Shown in pieces: positions 9,251 through 17,357 of a DNA stretch of 64,000 nucleotides (positions are counted from its first letter, which is position 1; every line of letters starts with the position of its first letter). A program made the translations under genes and the position numbers. Where the stretch lies: the NCBI GenBank assembly GCA_963757335.1, contig CAVWRJ010000004.1, positions 186,001-250,000 of the forward strand. Reading direction: 5' to 3'. Below the pieces are notes generated by a model. It worked only from the letters and a program-made list of their open reading frames with translations. It had not been told where the DNA came from and did not search any database. This DNA comes from DASQPA01 sp963757335. GTDB taxonomy: Bacteria > Acidobacteriota > Thermoanaerobaculia > Multivoradales > UBA5704.

Positions 9251-11049
9251 CGGAGGCGGTAGAGAGCGGCCGGAAGCGGCGCGGTGCGGGGACCCTGACG
9301 GCGGCGGACATCGGCGAGCGGGTTCTCCTCAAGGCCTGGGTGCAGAAGCGGCGCGACCATGGCGGGGTGATCTTCCTCGATCTCCGGGACCGGAGCGGCG
9401 TCGCCCAGGTGGTGGTCCACCCCGAGGACCAGCCGGCGGCGGCCGCTGCCCTCGCCCCGGCCCGGGTCGAATGGGTGGTCGAGGTGGAGGGCCGGGTCCT
9501 CGCCCGGTCGGCCGAGAACGTCAACCCCGGGCTCGCCACCGGCGGCATCGAGGTGCACGCCGAGCGGGGGGGAATCCTGGCGCGTTCCGAGCCGCTCCCC
9601 TTCGCCCTCGACGGCAAGACCGAGACCGCCGAGGACACCCGGCTCCGCTACCGCTACATCGACCTCCGGCGGCCCGACCTCCTGCGCAACTTCGTGCTCC
9701 GGGACCAGGTGGTCCACGCCATCCGCAACTACTTCCACGAGCACGAGTTCCTGGATGTCGAGACGCCGATCCTCACCCGCTCGACCCCGGAGGGGGCGCG
9801 CGACTACCTGGTCCCCTCGCGGGTCCGCCGCGGCAGCTTCTACGCCCTGCCGCAGTCGCCGCAGCTGTTCAAGCAGATCCTCATGGTGGCGGGCTTCGAG
9901 CGCTACGTACAGATCGCCCGCTGCTTCCGCGACGAGGACCTGCGGGCCGACCGCCAGCCGGAGTTCACCCAGGTGGACGTCGAGATGTCCTTCCCCACCG
10001 AGGAGGACGTCTACGAGCTGATCGAGGGGCTCTTCGCCCGCATCTTCCCCCTCGCCGGGATCCATCCTCCCGCCCGCTTCCCCCGGATGACCTACGCCGA
10101 GGCGATGGCGCGCTACGGCAGCGACCGCCCCGACCTCCGTTTCGGGCTCGAGATCTCCGACCTCTCGGAGCGGCTCGGGGAGAGCGCCTTCCGCGGCTTC
10201 AAGGAGACCGTGGCGGCGGGCGGGGTGGTGCGCGGCTTCAGCCTGCCGGGCGCGACCGCTGCCGCCGAGGCCAGCCGCAAGGACGTCGACGGCTGGGCCG
10301 AGACCGCCCGCCGGTTCGGGGCGGCCGGGGTCCTCACTCTCCGCAGGAAGAACGGGGAGACGATCTTCCAGGTCAAGAACGCCCTCACTCCCGCCGAGGC
10401 GGAGGGCGCGGCGGCGGCGCTGGGCTTGGAGGAGGGCGGCCTGGCGCTCCTCGTCGCCGCCCCCGAAAAAGTCGCCGCGACGGCCCTCGGTGCCCTCCGT
10501 TTGGAGCTCGCCCGGACCTACGGTCTCATCCCCGAGGGGAAGCACGAGTTCCTCTGGGTGACCGGCTTCCCCCTCTTCGACTGGAACGCGGACGAGAAGC
10601 GCTGGGACTCGACCCACCACCCCTTCACCAGCCCCGACCCGCGCGACCTCGATCGCCTGGGGAGCGATCCGGGCTCGGTCCGCGCCCGCGCCTACGACGT
10701 GATCCTCAACGGCACCGAGCTCGGGGGAGGTTCGATCCGCATCCACGAGCCGCTCGTCCAGAGCCGGATCTTCGCGCTTCTGGGGATCGGGCCGGAGGAG
10801 GCGGAGGCCCGCTTCGGCTTCTTCCTGGAGGCTCTCCGCTACGGCGCCCCGCCCCACGGCGGTATCGCCCTCGGGGTCGACCGGCTGATCATGCTGATGG
10901 CCGGAGCCCCCTCGATCCGCGACGTCATCGCCTTCCCCAAGACCGCCTCGGCGACCGATCTGATGACCGAGGCTCCCTCCGAGGTCGACCCGCGCCAGCT
11001 CGCGCAGCTGGGGATCGGGGTGATCGAAGAGCCGAAGAAGATCTCGTAG
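9247..11049 (+). CDS. aspS: Aspartyl-tRNA synthetase
   Basis: 600 residues, the length of a bacterial AspRS. Domain order: N-terminal OB-fold anticodon-binding domain (VLLKAWVQKRRDHGGVIFLDLRD), class II motif 1 (FLDVETPILTRSTPEGARDYLVP), motif 2 (ARCFRDEDLRADRQPEFTQVD), an inserted GAD domain (about residues 300-410) as in bacterial-type enzymes, and motif 3 (GGIALGVDRLIMLM). The FTQVDVEMSF and LPQSPQLFKQ blocks are characteristic. Whether it is discriminating or also charges tRNA-Asn cannot be settled without knowing whether AsnRS or GatCAB is encoded elsewhere. It overlaps the preceding gene by 4 bp and abuts aroB. Confidence 0.97.
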   Translation: MTEAVESGRKRRGAGTLTAADIGERVLLKAWVQKRRDHGGVIFLDLRDRSGVAQVVVHPEDQPAAAAALAPARVEWVVEVEGRVLARSAENVNPGLATGGIEVHAERGGILARSEPLPFALDGKTETAEDTRLRYRYIDLRRPDLLRNFVLRDQVVHAIRNYFHEHEFLDVETPILTRSTPEGARDYLVPSRVRRGSFYALPQSPQLFKQILMVAGFERYVQIARCFRDEDLRADRQPEFTQVDVEMSFPTEEDVYELIEGLFARIFPLAGIHPPARFPRMTYAEAMARYGSDRPDLRFGLEISDLSERLGESAFRGFKETVAAGGVVRGFSLPGATAAAEASRKDVDGWAETARRFGAAGVLTLRRKNGETIFQVKNALTPAEAEGAAAALGLEEGGLALLVAAPEKVAATALGALRLELARTYGLIPEGKHEFLWVTGFPLFDWNADEKRWDSTHHPFTSPDPRDLDRLGSDPGSVRARAYDVILNGTELGGGSIRIHEPLVQSRIFALLGIGPEEAEARFGFFLEALRYGAPPHGGIALGVDRLIMLMAGAPSIRDVIAFPKTASATDLMTEAPSEVDPRQLAQLGIGVIEEPKKIS

Positions 11050-12168
11050 ATGCTACCTGCCACTGCCCTCCACCGCCTCTCTCTCCGCCACCCCGACGGG
11101 GAGACCCCTGTCCTGGTGGGGGAGGAGGCGCTCGAGCGGGCCCGGCCGGAGCTCTCCTCCTGGCTCGCCGGCCGCACTGTCTTTCTCGTCTCGACTCCGC
11201 GCGTCCTCGCGCTTCACGGTCACCGTCTGGAACCGTTGAAAGAGGCCGCGGCGCGCTGGGTCGTTCTCGAAGTGGAGGAAGGGGAGGCGGCGAAGACGGT
11301 GGCGGCGGCCGAGCGGCTATGGAACGCCATGCTCGCCGCGGGCGGCAAGCGCGACAGCCGGCTCCTCGCCTTCGGCGGCGGCAGCGTCGGGGACCTCGCT
11401 GGCTTCACTGCCGGCTGCTTCCTGCGCGGCATCGAGTTCGTCCAGCTCCCCACCACCCTCCTCGCCCAGGTGGACGCTGCGATCGGCGGCAAGACCGGGG
11501 TCGACCTCCCCGGGGGGAAGAACACGGTCGGCCTCTTCCACCACCCGCACCTGGTCGCGGCGGACGTCTCGGTCCTCCCCACCCTGCCGCGGGGCGAGCT
11601 GCGCTCCGGCCTGGTCGAGGTGGTGAAGATGGCGGCACTCCTCGATCCGCCCCTTCTCGCTCGGGTGGAGGAGGAGCTCCCGCGTCTCCTCGCCGGCGAT
11701 CCGGAGGCCCTGGGTCCGGTGGTGGCAGCCGCTGCGGCAGCCAAGATCGGCGTCGTCCTCCGCGACCCCACCGAGCAGGGGGACCGCCGGCTCCTCAACT
11801 TCGGGCATACCCTGGGCCACGCCCTGGAGACCGCCGGCGGCTACTCCGGCCTCCGGCACGGCGAGGCGGTGGCCTACGGGATTCTCTTCGCCCTCCGCCT
11901 CGCCGCCCGCCGCGGGCTGGCCGCCGACCTGGCCCCGCGCCTGACCGCTCTCCTCGGCCGCTTCGAGCTCCCCCCGCTGCCGGCGGCGGCACCCGAGGAG
12001 CTCCTGGCCCACATGGCGCGCGACAAGAAGGCCCGCGAGGGGGGGCTCGTCTGGGTCCTCCCCGCCAGACTGGGGGAGGGGCGGATGGTCGACGGCATCG
12101 GCTCCGCGGAGGTCCTCTCCGAGCTTCGGTCCTTCCTGGCCGACCCGTTCGGTACTGGGTCCATTTGA
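11050..12168 (+). CDS. aroB: 3-Dehydroquinate synthase
   Basis: Second step of the shikimate pathway: cyclises DAHP to 3-dehydroquinate with NAD and a divalent metal. 372 residues. Signatures: the NAD-binding FGGGSVGDLAGFTAGCFLRG, the PTTLLAQVDAAIGGKTGVDL block, the GKNTVGLFH turn, the metal-site NFGHTLGHALE, and RHGEAVAYG. It starts immediately at the aspS stop codon. The last six residues (FGTGSI) and the stop codon are read from palindromic repeat copy 3, which begins inside the gene at 12151. The catalytic domain is complete, so this tail change is unlikely to matter. Confidence 0.96.
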   Translation: MLPATALHRLSLRHPDGETPVLVGEEALERARPELSSWLAGRTVFLVSTPRVLALHGHRLEPLKEAAARWVVLEVEEGEAAKTVAAAERLWNAMLAAGGKRDSRLLAFGGGSVGDLAGFTAGCFLRGIEFVQLPTTLLAQVDAAIGGKTGVDLPGGKNTVGLFHHPHLVAADVSVLPTLPRGELRSGLVEVVKMAALLDPPLLARVEEELPRLLAGDPEALGPVVAAAAAAKIGVVLRDPTEQGDRRLLNFGHTLGHALETAGGYSGLRHGEAVAYGILFALRLAARRGLAADLAPRLTALLGRFELPPLPAAAPEELLAHMARDKKAREGGLVWVLPARLGEGRMVDGIGSAEVLSELRSFLADPFGTGSI

Positions 12169-12241
12169 ATCCGAGGACGGACGACTGGCTGCGCGGAGCG
12201 CCCGAAGGAGACCGCCCGCAGGTTCAAAAGGACCCAGTACC
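12151..12241 (+). repeat. Palindromic intergenic repeat, copy 3
   Basis: 91 bp with arms GGTACTGGGTCCATTTGAA and TTCAAAAGGACCCAGTACC around the shared core (one core change: GGACGGACGACTGG). It overlaps the last codons of aroB and provides its TGA. The remaining gap up to the HD-GYP gene (to 12355) holds a TATACT -10-like hexamer at 12286-12291 but no convincing -35. Confidence 0.87.
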
Positions 12242-12355
12242 ACCCGTTCGGCCCTCTTCCCTTCGCGGATTGATGATCCATCCGCTATACTCTTCCGTAT
12301 TCTGAGTTTGGAAGTAAGGAAGCGCTAGAAGCCCACCGCGAGCCGCCGGTACGAA

Positions 12356-14131
12356 ATGACTCAGCGCCGAAGCCTCCTCCGCCGTATCAAGCTCCGGTAC
12401 GTGCTGTTCGTCGCCCTCCTCCTGTCCGGCATCATTCCCTTTACTCTCAGCAGCGTAGTCCTCATCGTCCGCGACCAGGAGGTCCTGGAGAACAAGGAGC
12501 GCGAGTCGCTGATCTCCGATGCGGGCACCCTGTCGCGCGAGATCAACGCCTACCTGGTGGCGATCCGCCGCCAGCTCACCCAGCTGGGCGGCGGCCTCCT
12601 CCTGCCTCCCGGTCCGGCGGCACCGGCCGATCGCCTGCACGAGGGCTGGGTGGCGGGGTACCTGGGGCAGTTCCAGCGCGACAACCCGGACGTCCAGGCG
12701 CTCCGCGTCTTCGATCAGGAGGGGGCGGGGCTCTCTTCCGGCAACCTCAAGGGACCGGCCGAAGCGGCCATGAACGCCGCTTTCGAGCAGGCGCGGCGCG
12801 AGCGCGCTCCCGCCTATCGGATGGTGGCGCTCGCCGGCCCCATCGTCCCGGCCAGCGGTCCCAAGGACGAGCCCCTGGCGGCCCTGGCCGTGCCGGTGAC
12901 CGGGGCCGGCGGGGCGCGGCTCATCGTCCAGGCCCTCCTCCGCTTCCGGCCGGTCGAGGAGGCCTTCGCCGGCACTCCGGGGGTAGGCGCCTTCCTCGTC
13001 GACCGCCAGGGCCAGCTCCTCTGGTCGAACGATGCCAGCCCCGCTCTCCAGAAGGCGCTCCTCCGCTCGGACGTCGTCCGCTCCTTCGTCAAGCTGCCGA
13101 TGAGCGCCACCCACGAGTACGCGCCGGTCGTCTCCGGCAAGCGCCAGAAGATGCTCGCCCAGGTCTCCGCCGTCGCCGAGAGCGGCTGGGGGGTCATCGT
13201 CCAGAAGCCGCGGGCCGCTGCCTTCGCCGTCGTCGACCGCATGTTCTTCAATTCCCTCCTCTCGACCCTGCTCCTGGTCGGCCTGGCCTTCGTCTTCGCC
13301 GTGCTCACCGCGCGGCTGGTGAGCCAGCCCATCCAGCGCCTCGCCGAGACCAGCCACGAGATCGCCGCCGGCAACTTCAGCCGCCGGGTCGAGGTCGCCG
13401 GTTTGGGCTCGGAACTTGCAGAACTGGCAGAGGACTGGAATCGTATGAGCCTGCACCTAGAGAGCCACGTCCAGCAGTTACGCCAGGCGGCCCAGGCCAA
13501 CCGGGAGCTCTTCATCGGCTCGCTCCGCGCCTTCGTGGCCGCGGTCGACGCCAAGGACCCCTATACCCGTGGCCACTCCGAACGGGTGGCGGCGGTCTCC
13601 CGGACGATCGCCCGCCAGCTCACCCTCCCCGAGGAGCTGCAGCACAAGGTCTGGATCGGCGCCCTGCTCCACGACGTGGGGAAGATCGGCGTCGAGGACC
13701 AGATCTTGAAGAAGACCGGTGTTCTGACCCCCGAGGAGTACGAGCAGATGAAGCTCCACACCGTGATGGGGGCGGACATCCTGTCGCGGATCGAGCAGTT
13801 GAAGGAGATGGTCCCGGCCGTCCGCTGGCACCACGAGAGCTGGAACGGCCGCGGCTACCCCGACGGCTTGAAGGGCGAGCAGATCCCGCTCATGGCGCGG
13901 ATCGTCGCCGTTGCCGACTGTTTCGACGCGATCACCACCAACCGCCCCTACCAGCAGGCGTACAGCCTGCAGTTCGCGGTCGAGACCATCACCAAGCTGA
14001 CCGGCAGCCGTTTCGACGCCAAGGTCGTCACCGCCTTCCTCCGTGCCTTCGAGGCCGGCGAGGTCCGGGCCGGAGCCACCCGTCCGGTGCGCGAAGGGAC
14101 GATCGTCGAGGCCCGGGCGGCATCCCGCTAG
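12356..14131 (+). CDS. Membrane sensor cyclic-di-GMP phosphodiesterase (Cache-like, HAMP, HD-GYP)
   Basis: 591 residues. A transmembrane helix (about residues 15-38) and a second near 300-320 bracket a roughly 260-residue periplasmic sensor region of the Cache type. A HAMP domain follows (SQPIQRLAETSHEIAAGNFSRRVEV). Then comes an HD-GYP domain with HSERVA near residue 407, HDVGKIG near 439, and the HHE...NGRGYPDG element near 490-500. HD-GYP proteins hydrolyse c-di-GMP, so this should lower c-di-GMP in response to an extracellular cue. The HD and GYP residues look intact. It is followed after 36 bp by a small roadblock-like gene. Confidence 0.92.
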   Translation: MTQRRSLLRRIKLRYVLFVALLLSGIIPFTLSSVVLIVRDQEVLENKERESLISDAGTLSREINAYLVAIRRQLTQLGGGLLLPPGPAAPADRLHEGWVAGYLGQFQRDNPDVQALRVFDQEGAGLSSGNLKGPAEAAMNAAFEQARRERAPAYRMVALAGPIVPASGPKDEPLAALAVPVTGAGGARLIVQALLRFRPVEEAFAGTPGVGAFLVDRQGQLLWSNDASPALQKALLRSDVVRSFVKLPMSATHEYAPVVSGKRQKMLAQVSAVAESGWGVIVQKPRAAAFAVVDRMFFNSLLSTLLLVGLAFVFAVLTARLVSQPIQRLAETSHEIAAGNFSRRVEVAGLGSELAELAEDWNRMSLHLESHVQQLRQAAQANRELFIGSLRAFVAAVDAKDPYTRGHSERVAAVSRTIARQLTLPEELQHKVWIGALLHDVGKIGVEDQILKKTGVLTPEEYEQMKLHTVMGADILSRIEQLKEMVPAVRWHHESWNGRGYPDGLKGEQIPLMARIVAVADCFDAITTNRPYQQAYSLQFAVETITKLTGSRFDAKVVTAFLRAFEAGEVRAGATRPVREGTIVEARAASR

Positions 14132-14167
14132 CCTCAAGCCCGTAGCCTCGCAATCCCGCGGCGACCG

Positions 14168-14530
14168 ATGTCCTTCCAGTTCATCCTCGCGAACCTCCTC
14201 GCCAACAACGACCGGGCGGTCGGGGTCCTCTTCCTCGATGGCACGGGCGAGACCGTCGACCTCGCCTGCTCGGAGTTCACCCCTTACCAGCTGCGGATCG
14301 TCGGCGCCTACCTGGGCATCTACCTGCGCCGTCTGGAGAAGGTCCTGACGAGCAACGAGCTCGGCGCGCCGCGGATGATCCACATCGAAAAGCAGTCCCT
14401 CCACATCTACGCCATGCCGCTCCCCGACGGCTACTACTTAGGCCTCGTCCAGCGCCAGCCCGCCATGGTCGCCCGCGCCCGGCAGACGCTGGAGACGGCG
14501 GTCGAGCAGTTGAAGACCGAGCTGTTCTAG
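14168..14530 (+). CDS. Small roadblock/LC7-like protein (tentative)
   Basis: 120 residues, no signal peptide or transmembrane helix. The alternating pattern (FILANLLANNDRAVGVLFLDGTGETVDLAC, MIHIEKQSLHIYAMPLPDGYYLGLVQ, then a long C-terminal helix) fits the roadblock/LC7 fold found in MglB and other GTPase regulators. It lies 36 bp after the HD-GYP gene in the same direction, so it may act with that sensor. The family call is by pattern only. Confidence 0.5.
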   Translation: MSFQFILANLLANNDRAVGVLFLDGTGETVDLACSEFTPYQLRIVGAYLGIYLRRLEKVLTSNELGAPRMIHIEKQSLHIYAMPLPDGYYLGLVQRQPAMVARARQTLETAVEQLKTELF

Positions 14531-14555
14531 AAGCTCGCAGGGGCGACCGTGATAG

Positions 14556-14691
14556 CTGGGGCGCCAGCCCCAGGTTCGGAGATTCCCGCACCGAAAGCCC
14601 CGAAGGGGCGACGGTACGCCTGCGGGACTACCGTCGCCCCTTCGGGGCTCTGTATCTTCAATGGGATCACTGATCTGGGGCTCTCGCCCAG
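14556..14691. repeat. Cluster of intergenic hairpins including a perfect 21-bp inverted repeat
   Basis: Between the roadblock-like gene and ftsY. Three stem-loops lie in series. 14556-14573 pairs CTGGGGC with GCCCCAG over a GCCA loop. 14596-14616 and 14629-14649 are perfect 21-bp reverse complements, with motif GCCCCGAAGGGGCGACGG, around a 12-bp loop. A weaker CTGGG/CCCAG pair lies at 14675-14691. The words GCCCCGAAGGGGCGAC and GATAGCTGGGGCGCCAGCCCC resemble a repeat type I recall from intergenic regions of several high-GC phyla. It differs in sequence from the five palindromic elements elsewhere in this window. Confidence 0.8.
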
Positions 14692-14774
14692 GCTACGGAC
14701 CGTCACCCCTCGGGGTTGGCGCAGACCGAGGAGGCAGGCCTCATGGAGAGTCCCGCGTCGGCTATCATCTCCCC

Positions 14775-15761
14775 ATGGCCGAGAACGACGACAAGAAGAG
14801 AACCGACATCTTAGAGCTCGCTCCCGAGGTCACGCTCCCCGAGCCCGAGCAGGGCTCTTTCTGGGGGAAGCTCCGGCGCGGCCTCCTGATGACCCATACC
14901 GAGATCATCGACAAGGTCTCCTCCGCCATGGAGGGCAAGGCCGAGCTCGACGAGCGGACCCTGGAGTACCTGGAGGAGGCCCTGATCAGCGCCGACCTGG
15001 GGGTCGACACCGCTCTGGAGATGATCGAGCGGGTGAAGAAGAACGCCACCAAAGAGCAGGTCAAGGACGTCCAGAAGGTACGCAAGATGCTGGTCGACGA
15101 GATGAGCGGCATGTTGATGGACATGCCGCGGCCGCGGCCCCTGGGCCGGGGGCCGCTGGTCACCCTGGTGGTGGGGGTCAACGGAGTGGGGAAGACGACC
15201 TCCATCGCCAAGCTCGCCCGGCGGGCGCAGCAGAACCGCGAGAAGGTGCTGATCGCCGCCGCCGACACCTTCCGTGCCGCCGCCATCGAGCAGCTCGAGC
15301 TATGGGGCAAGCGTCTGGGGGTCGACGTCATCCGCCAGGCCGCCGGCGCCGACCCGGCGGCGGTGGTCTACGACGCCATCCAGGCCGCCCGGGCGCGCGG
15401 CGCCGACCAGCTGATCATCGACACCGCCGGGCGTCTCCACACCAAGGACCACCTGATGGCCGAGCTCGGCAAGATCAACCGGGTGATCGACCGCGAGGCC
15501 AAGGACTGGCAGCGGCGGACGATCCTCGTCCTCGACGCCACGACGGGCCAGAACGCCCTCGCCCAGGCGAAGACCTTCAGCCAGGTGGTCCCCGTCGACG
15601 GGGTGCTGCTCGCCAAGCTCGACGGCACGGCCAAGGGGGGGATGGCGGTCGCCGTCGTTCGCGAGCTCAAGCTGCCGGTGCTCTTCCTCGGGGTGGGCGA
15701 GAAGGCCGAGGATTTAGTCGAGTTCCGCGCCCGGGAGTTCGCCTCTGCCCTCCTCGGCTGA
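14775..15761 (+). CDS. ftsY: Signal recognition particle receptor FtsY
   Basis: SRP-receptor GTPase that docks SRP-ribosome complexes at the inner membrane. 328 residues from ATG 14775. A short acidic A region comes first, then the four-helix N domain (FWGKLRRGLLMTHTEIIDKV), then the NG GTPase: G1 GVNGVGKTT near residue 135, DTFRAAAIEQL, G3 DTAGRLHT, TKLDG-type LLAKLDGTAKGG and the C-terminal GVGEKAEDLVEF. The A domain is short compared with E. coli. A -10-like TATCAT lies 8-13 bp before the ATG, hinting at a leaderless or near-leaderless transcript. The ribD reading frame overlaps its 3' end. Confidence 0.96.
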   Translation: MAENDDKKRTDILELAPEVTLPEPEQGSFWGKLRRGLLMTHTEIIDKVSSAMEGKAELDERTLEYLEEALISADLGVDTALEMIERVKKNATKEQVKDVQKVRKMLVDEMSGMLMDMPRPRPLGRGPLVTLVVGVNGVGKTTSIAKLARRAQQNREKVLIAAADTFRAAAIEQLELWGKRLGVDVIRQAAGADPAAVVYDAIQAARARGADQLIIDTAGRLHTKDHLMAELGKINRVIDREAKDWQRRTILVLDATTGQNALAQAKTFSQVVPVDGVLLAKLDGTAKGGMAVAVVRELKLPVLFLGVGEKAEDLVEFRAREFASALLG

Positions 15762-16887
15762 GCGGTACCTGAAAGAGGCCCTCCGCCTCGCCGCCCGCGG
15801 CCGCTACCGCACCTCGCCCAACCCGCGGGTGGGGGCGATCCTCGTCGAGGAGGGGGCGGGGAAGATCGTGGGGCGCGGCTGGCACCGCGAGGTGGGCGGG
15901 CCGCACGCCGAGGTCTTCGCGCTCCAAGAGGCGGGGGAGCGGGCGCGCGGGGCGACCCTCTACGTGACTCTCGAACCCTGTGCCCACCACGGCCGCACCC
16001 CACCCTGCGCCGACGCCGTCTTGGCGGCCGGGGTGGCACGGGTGGTCGCCTGTCACCGGGACCCCGATCCGCGGGTCGCTGGGCAGGGCTTCGAACGCCT
16101 GCGGCAGGGCGGGGTCGAGGTCGAGATCGGCCCCCTCGCCGCGGAGGCCGTGCGGCTGAACCTCGCCTTCCTCGTAGCGACGATCCTCGGCCGGCCGGCG
16201 GTGACCTTGAAGTGGGCGATGAGCCTGGACGGCCGGATCGCGACCGCCGCCGGGGAGAGCCAGTGGATCTCCGCTCGCGCCGGCCGGAGCTGGGCTTTAG
16301 CTCTCCGCGAGGAGCACGACGCCACCCTCGCCGGCATCGGCACCATCCTCGCAGACGACCCGCTCCTCAACCGCCGGTTGGGGCTCGCGGGGAGTCCCGG
16401 GACCCGGGTGGTCCTCGACCGGCGTCTCCGCACCCCGCCCGAAGCCCGCCTCTTCACCGCGCCGGGACCGGTCGTGATCTACGCCGGCACCGTGGCCGGG
16501 TACGACGAAGAGCGCCGCCGGGCGCTCGAAGCGCGGGGGGCGACGGTGGTGCCGCTCCCCGCGGTCACCCCGGCAGCGGTCCTCGCCGACCTCCACGAAC
16601 GGGGGATCCAGAGCGTCCTCGTGGAGGGCGGCGGGGAGGTGCTCGCGAGCTTCGCCGCGAGCGGCCTCTACGACCGGGTGGGAGTCGACTGCGCGCCGCT
16701 GCTCCTCGGCGGCCGAAGCGCCCCGGGTCCCTTGGGAGGAGAGGGGTTCCCCACCCTGGCGTCGGCGGCGCGGCTGGAAGGCTTCAAGGCCGAGCGGCGC
16801 GGCGGCGACCTGCTGCTCACCGGCTACCGGGAAGGGTGCGTCGCCGGGCTGCTGGCCGGGGTGTATGATTCACCCCATGACGGATGA
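15745..16887 (+). CDS. ribD: Bifunctional riboflavin biosynthesis protein RibD (deaminase/reductase)
   Basis: Deaminates and then reduces the pyrimidine intermediate of riboflavin synthesis. The N-terminal zinc deaminase has HAEVFAL and PCAHHGRTPPCADA. The reductase domain follows from about residue 150 (VTLKWAMSLDGRIATAAGESQWIS, GIGTILADDPLLN, VEGGGEVLASF). The conserved RibD N-terminus (ERYLKEALRLAARGRYRTSPNPRVGAILV) is in frame, but that frame has no ATG, GTG or TTG before GTG 15829, which is too late. The start given is CTG 15745 inside the ftsY end; a lost base upstream is the alternative. It overlaps the regulator gene downstream by 11 bp. Confidence 0.9.
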   Translation: MPSSAERYLKEALRLAARGRYRTSPNPRVGAILVEEGAGKIVGRGWHREVGGPHAEVFALQEAGERARGATLYVTLEPCAHHGRTPPCADAVLAAGVARVVACHRDPDPRVAGQGFERLRQGGVEVEIGPLAAEAVRLNLAFLVATILGRPAVTLKWAMSLDGRIATAAGESQWISARAGRSWALALREEHDATLAGIGTILADDPLLNRRLGLAGSPGTRVVLDRRLRTPPEARLFTAPGPVVIYAGTVAGYDEERRRALEARGATVVPLPAVTPAAVLADLHERGIQSVLVEGGGEVLASFAASGLYDRVGVDCAPLLLGGRSAPGPLGGEGFPTLASAARLEGFKAERRGGDLLLTGYREGCVAGLLAGVYDSPHDG

Positions 16888-17335
16888 GCAGGAAGGGGCT
16901 CGCCGGCTTGCCGATGCCCTGCGCCGCCGGCTCGCGCATGCCGGGATGTCGCTCGGCGAGGTCGATCGCCGGCTGGGCTGGGCGGAGAACACTCTGAGCG
17001 CGGCGCTCGGCGGCGTCTCCGAGCTCCGCGTGAAGGAGCTGCTGGCCGTTTTGCGAGCGGTGGGGATCGAGGAGCGGTCGTTCTTCGCCGAGCTCTACGA
17101 CCTGGAACCCCGCTGCCGCGCCACCTCCGGCCAGGGCGAGATCCCCTACAGCATCGGTCACCTCTCGGAGGAGGACGCCCCGGCGTTTCCCCCGACCGAG
17201 GAGATCCTCGCTCTCTTTCGCGAGCTGGTGGGCGAAGGGGTACGCCGGGAGCCCCGTGCCGCCGAAGCCCTGCGCCCGGCCGGACCGTTCGAGGGAACGG
17301 ATCTCCTCCAGGGCCGAGATCGCCGCGGCGATTGA
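16877..17335 (+). CDS. XRE-like helix-turn-helix protein
   Basis: 152 residues from ATG 16877, which overlaps the ribD stop. Residues 10-65 (ARRLADALRRRLAHAGMSLGEVDRRLGWAENTLSAALGGVSELRVKELLAVLRAVGI) match an XRE-type HTH: recognition helices around GMSLGEVDRRLGW and AENTLSAAL. The rest is acidic and without a known domain. It is convergent with a TPR/zinc-finger protein on the other strand. Probably a DNA-binding regulator; the target is unknown. Confidence 0.65.
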   Translation: MTDEQEGARRLADALRRRLAHAGMSLGEVDRRLGWAENTLSAALGGVSELRVKELLAVLRAVGIEERSFFAELYDLEPRCRATSGQGEIPYSIGHLSEEDAPAFPPTEEILALFRELVGEGVRREPRAAEALRPAGPFEGTDLLQGRDRRGD

Positions 17336-17357
17336 TCCCGGACGAGCGTAGAAACGC

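Noticed and set aside
9471..12305. 944-codon plus-strand open frame across aspS and aroB
   Set aside because: Runs out of frame through two recognised enzymes; product is an Arg/Pro/Gly-rich artefact of codon bias.
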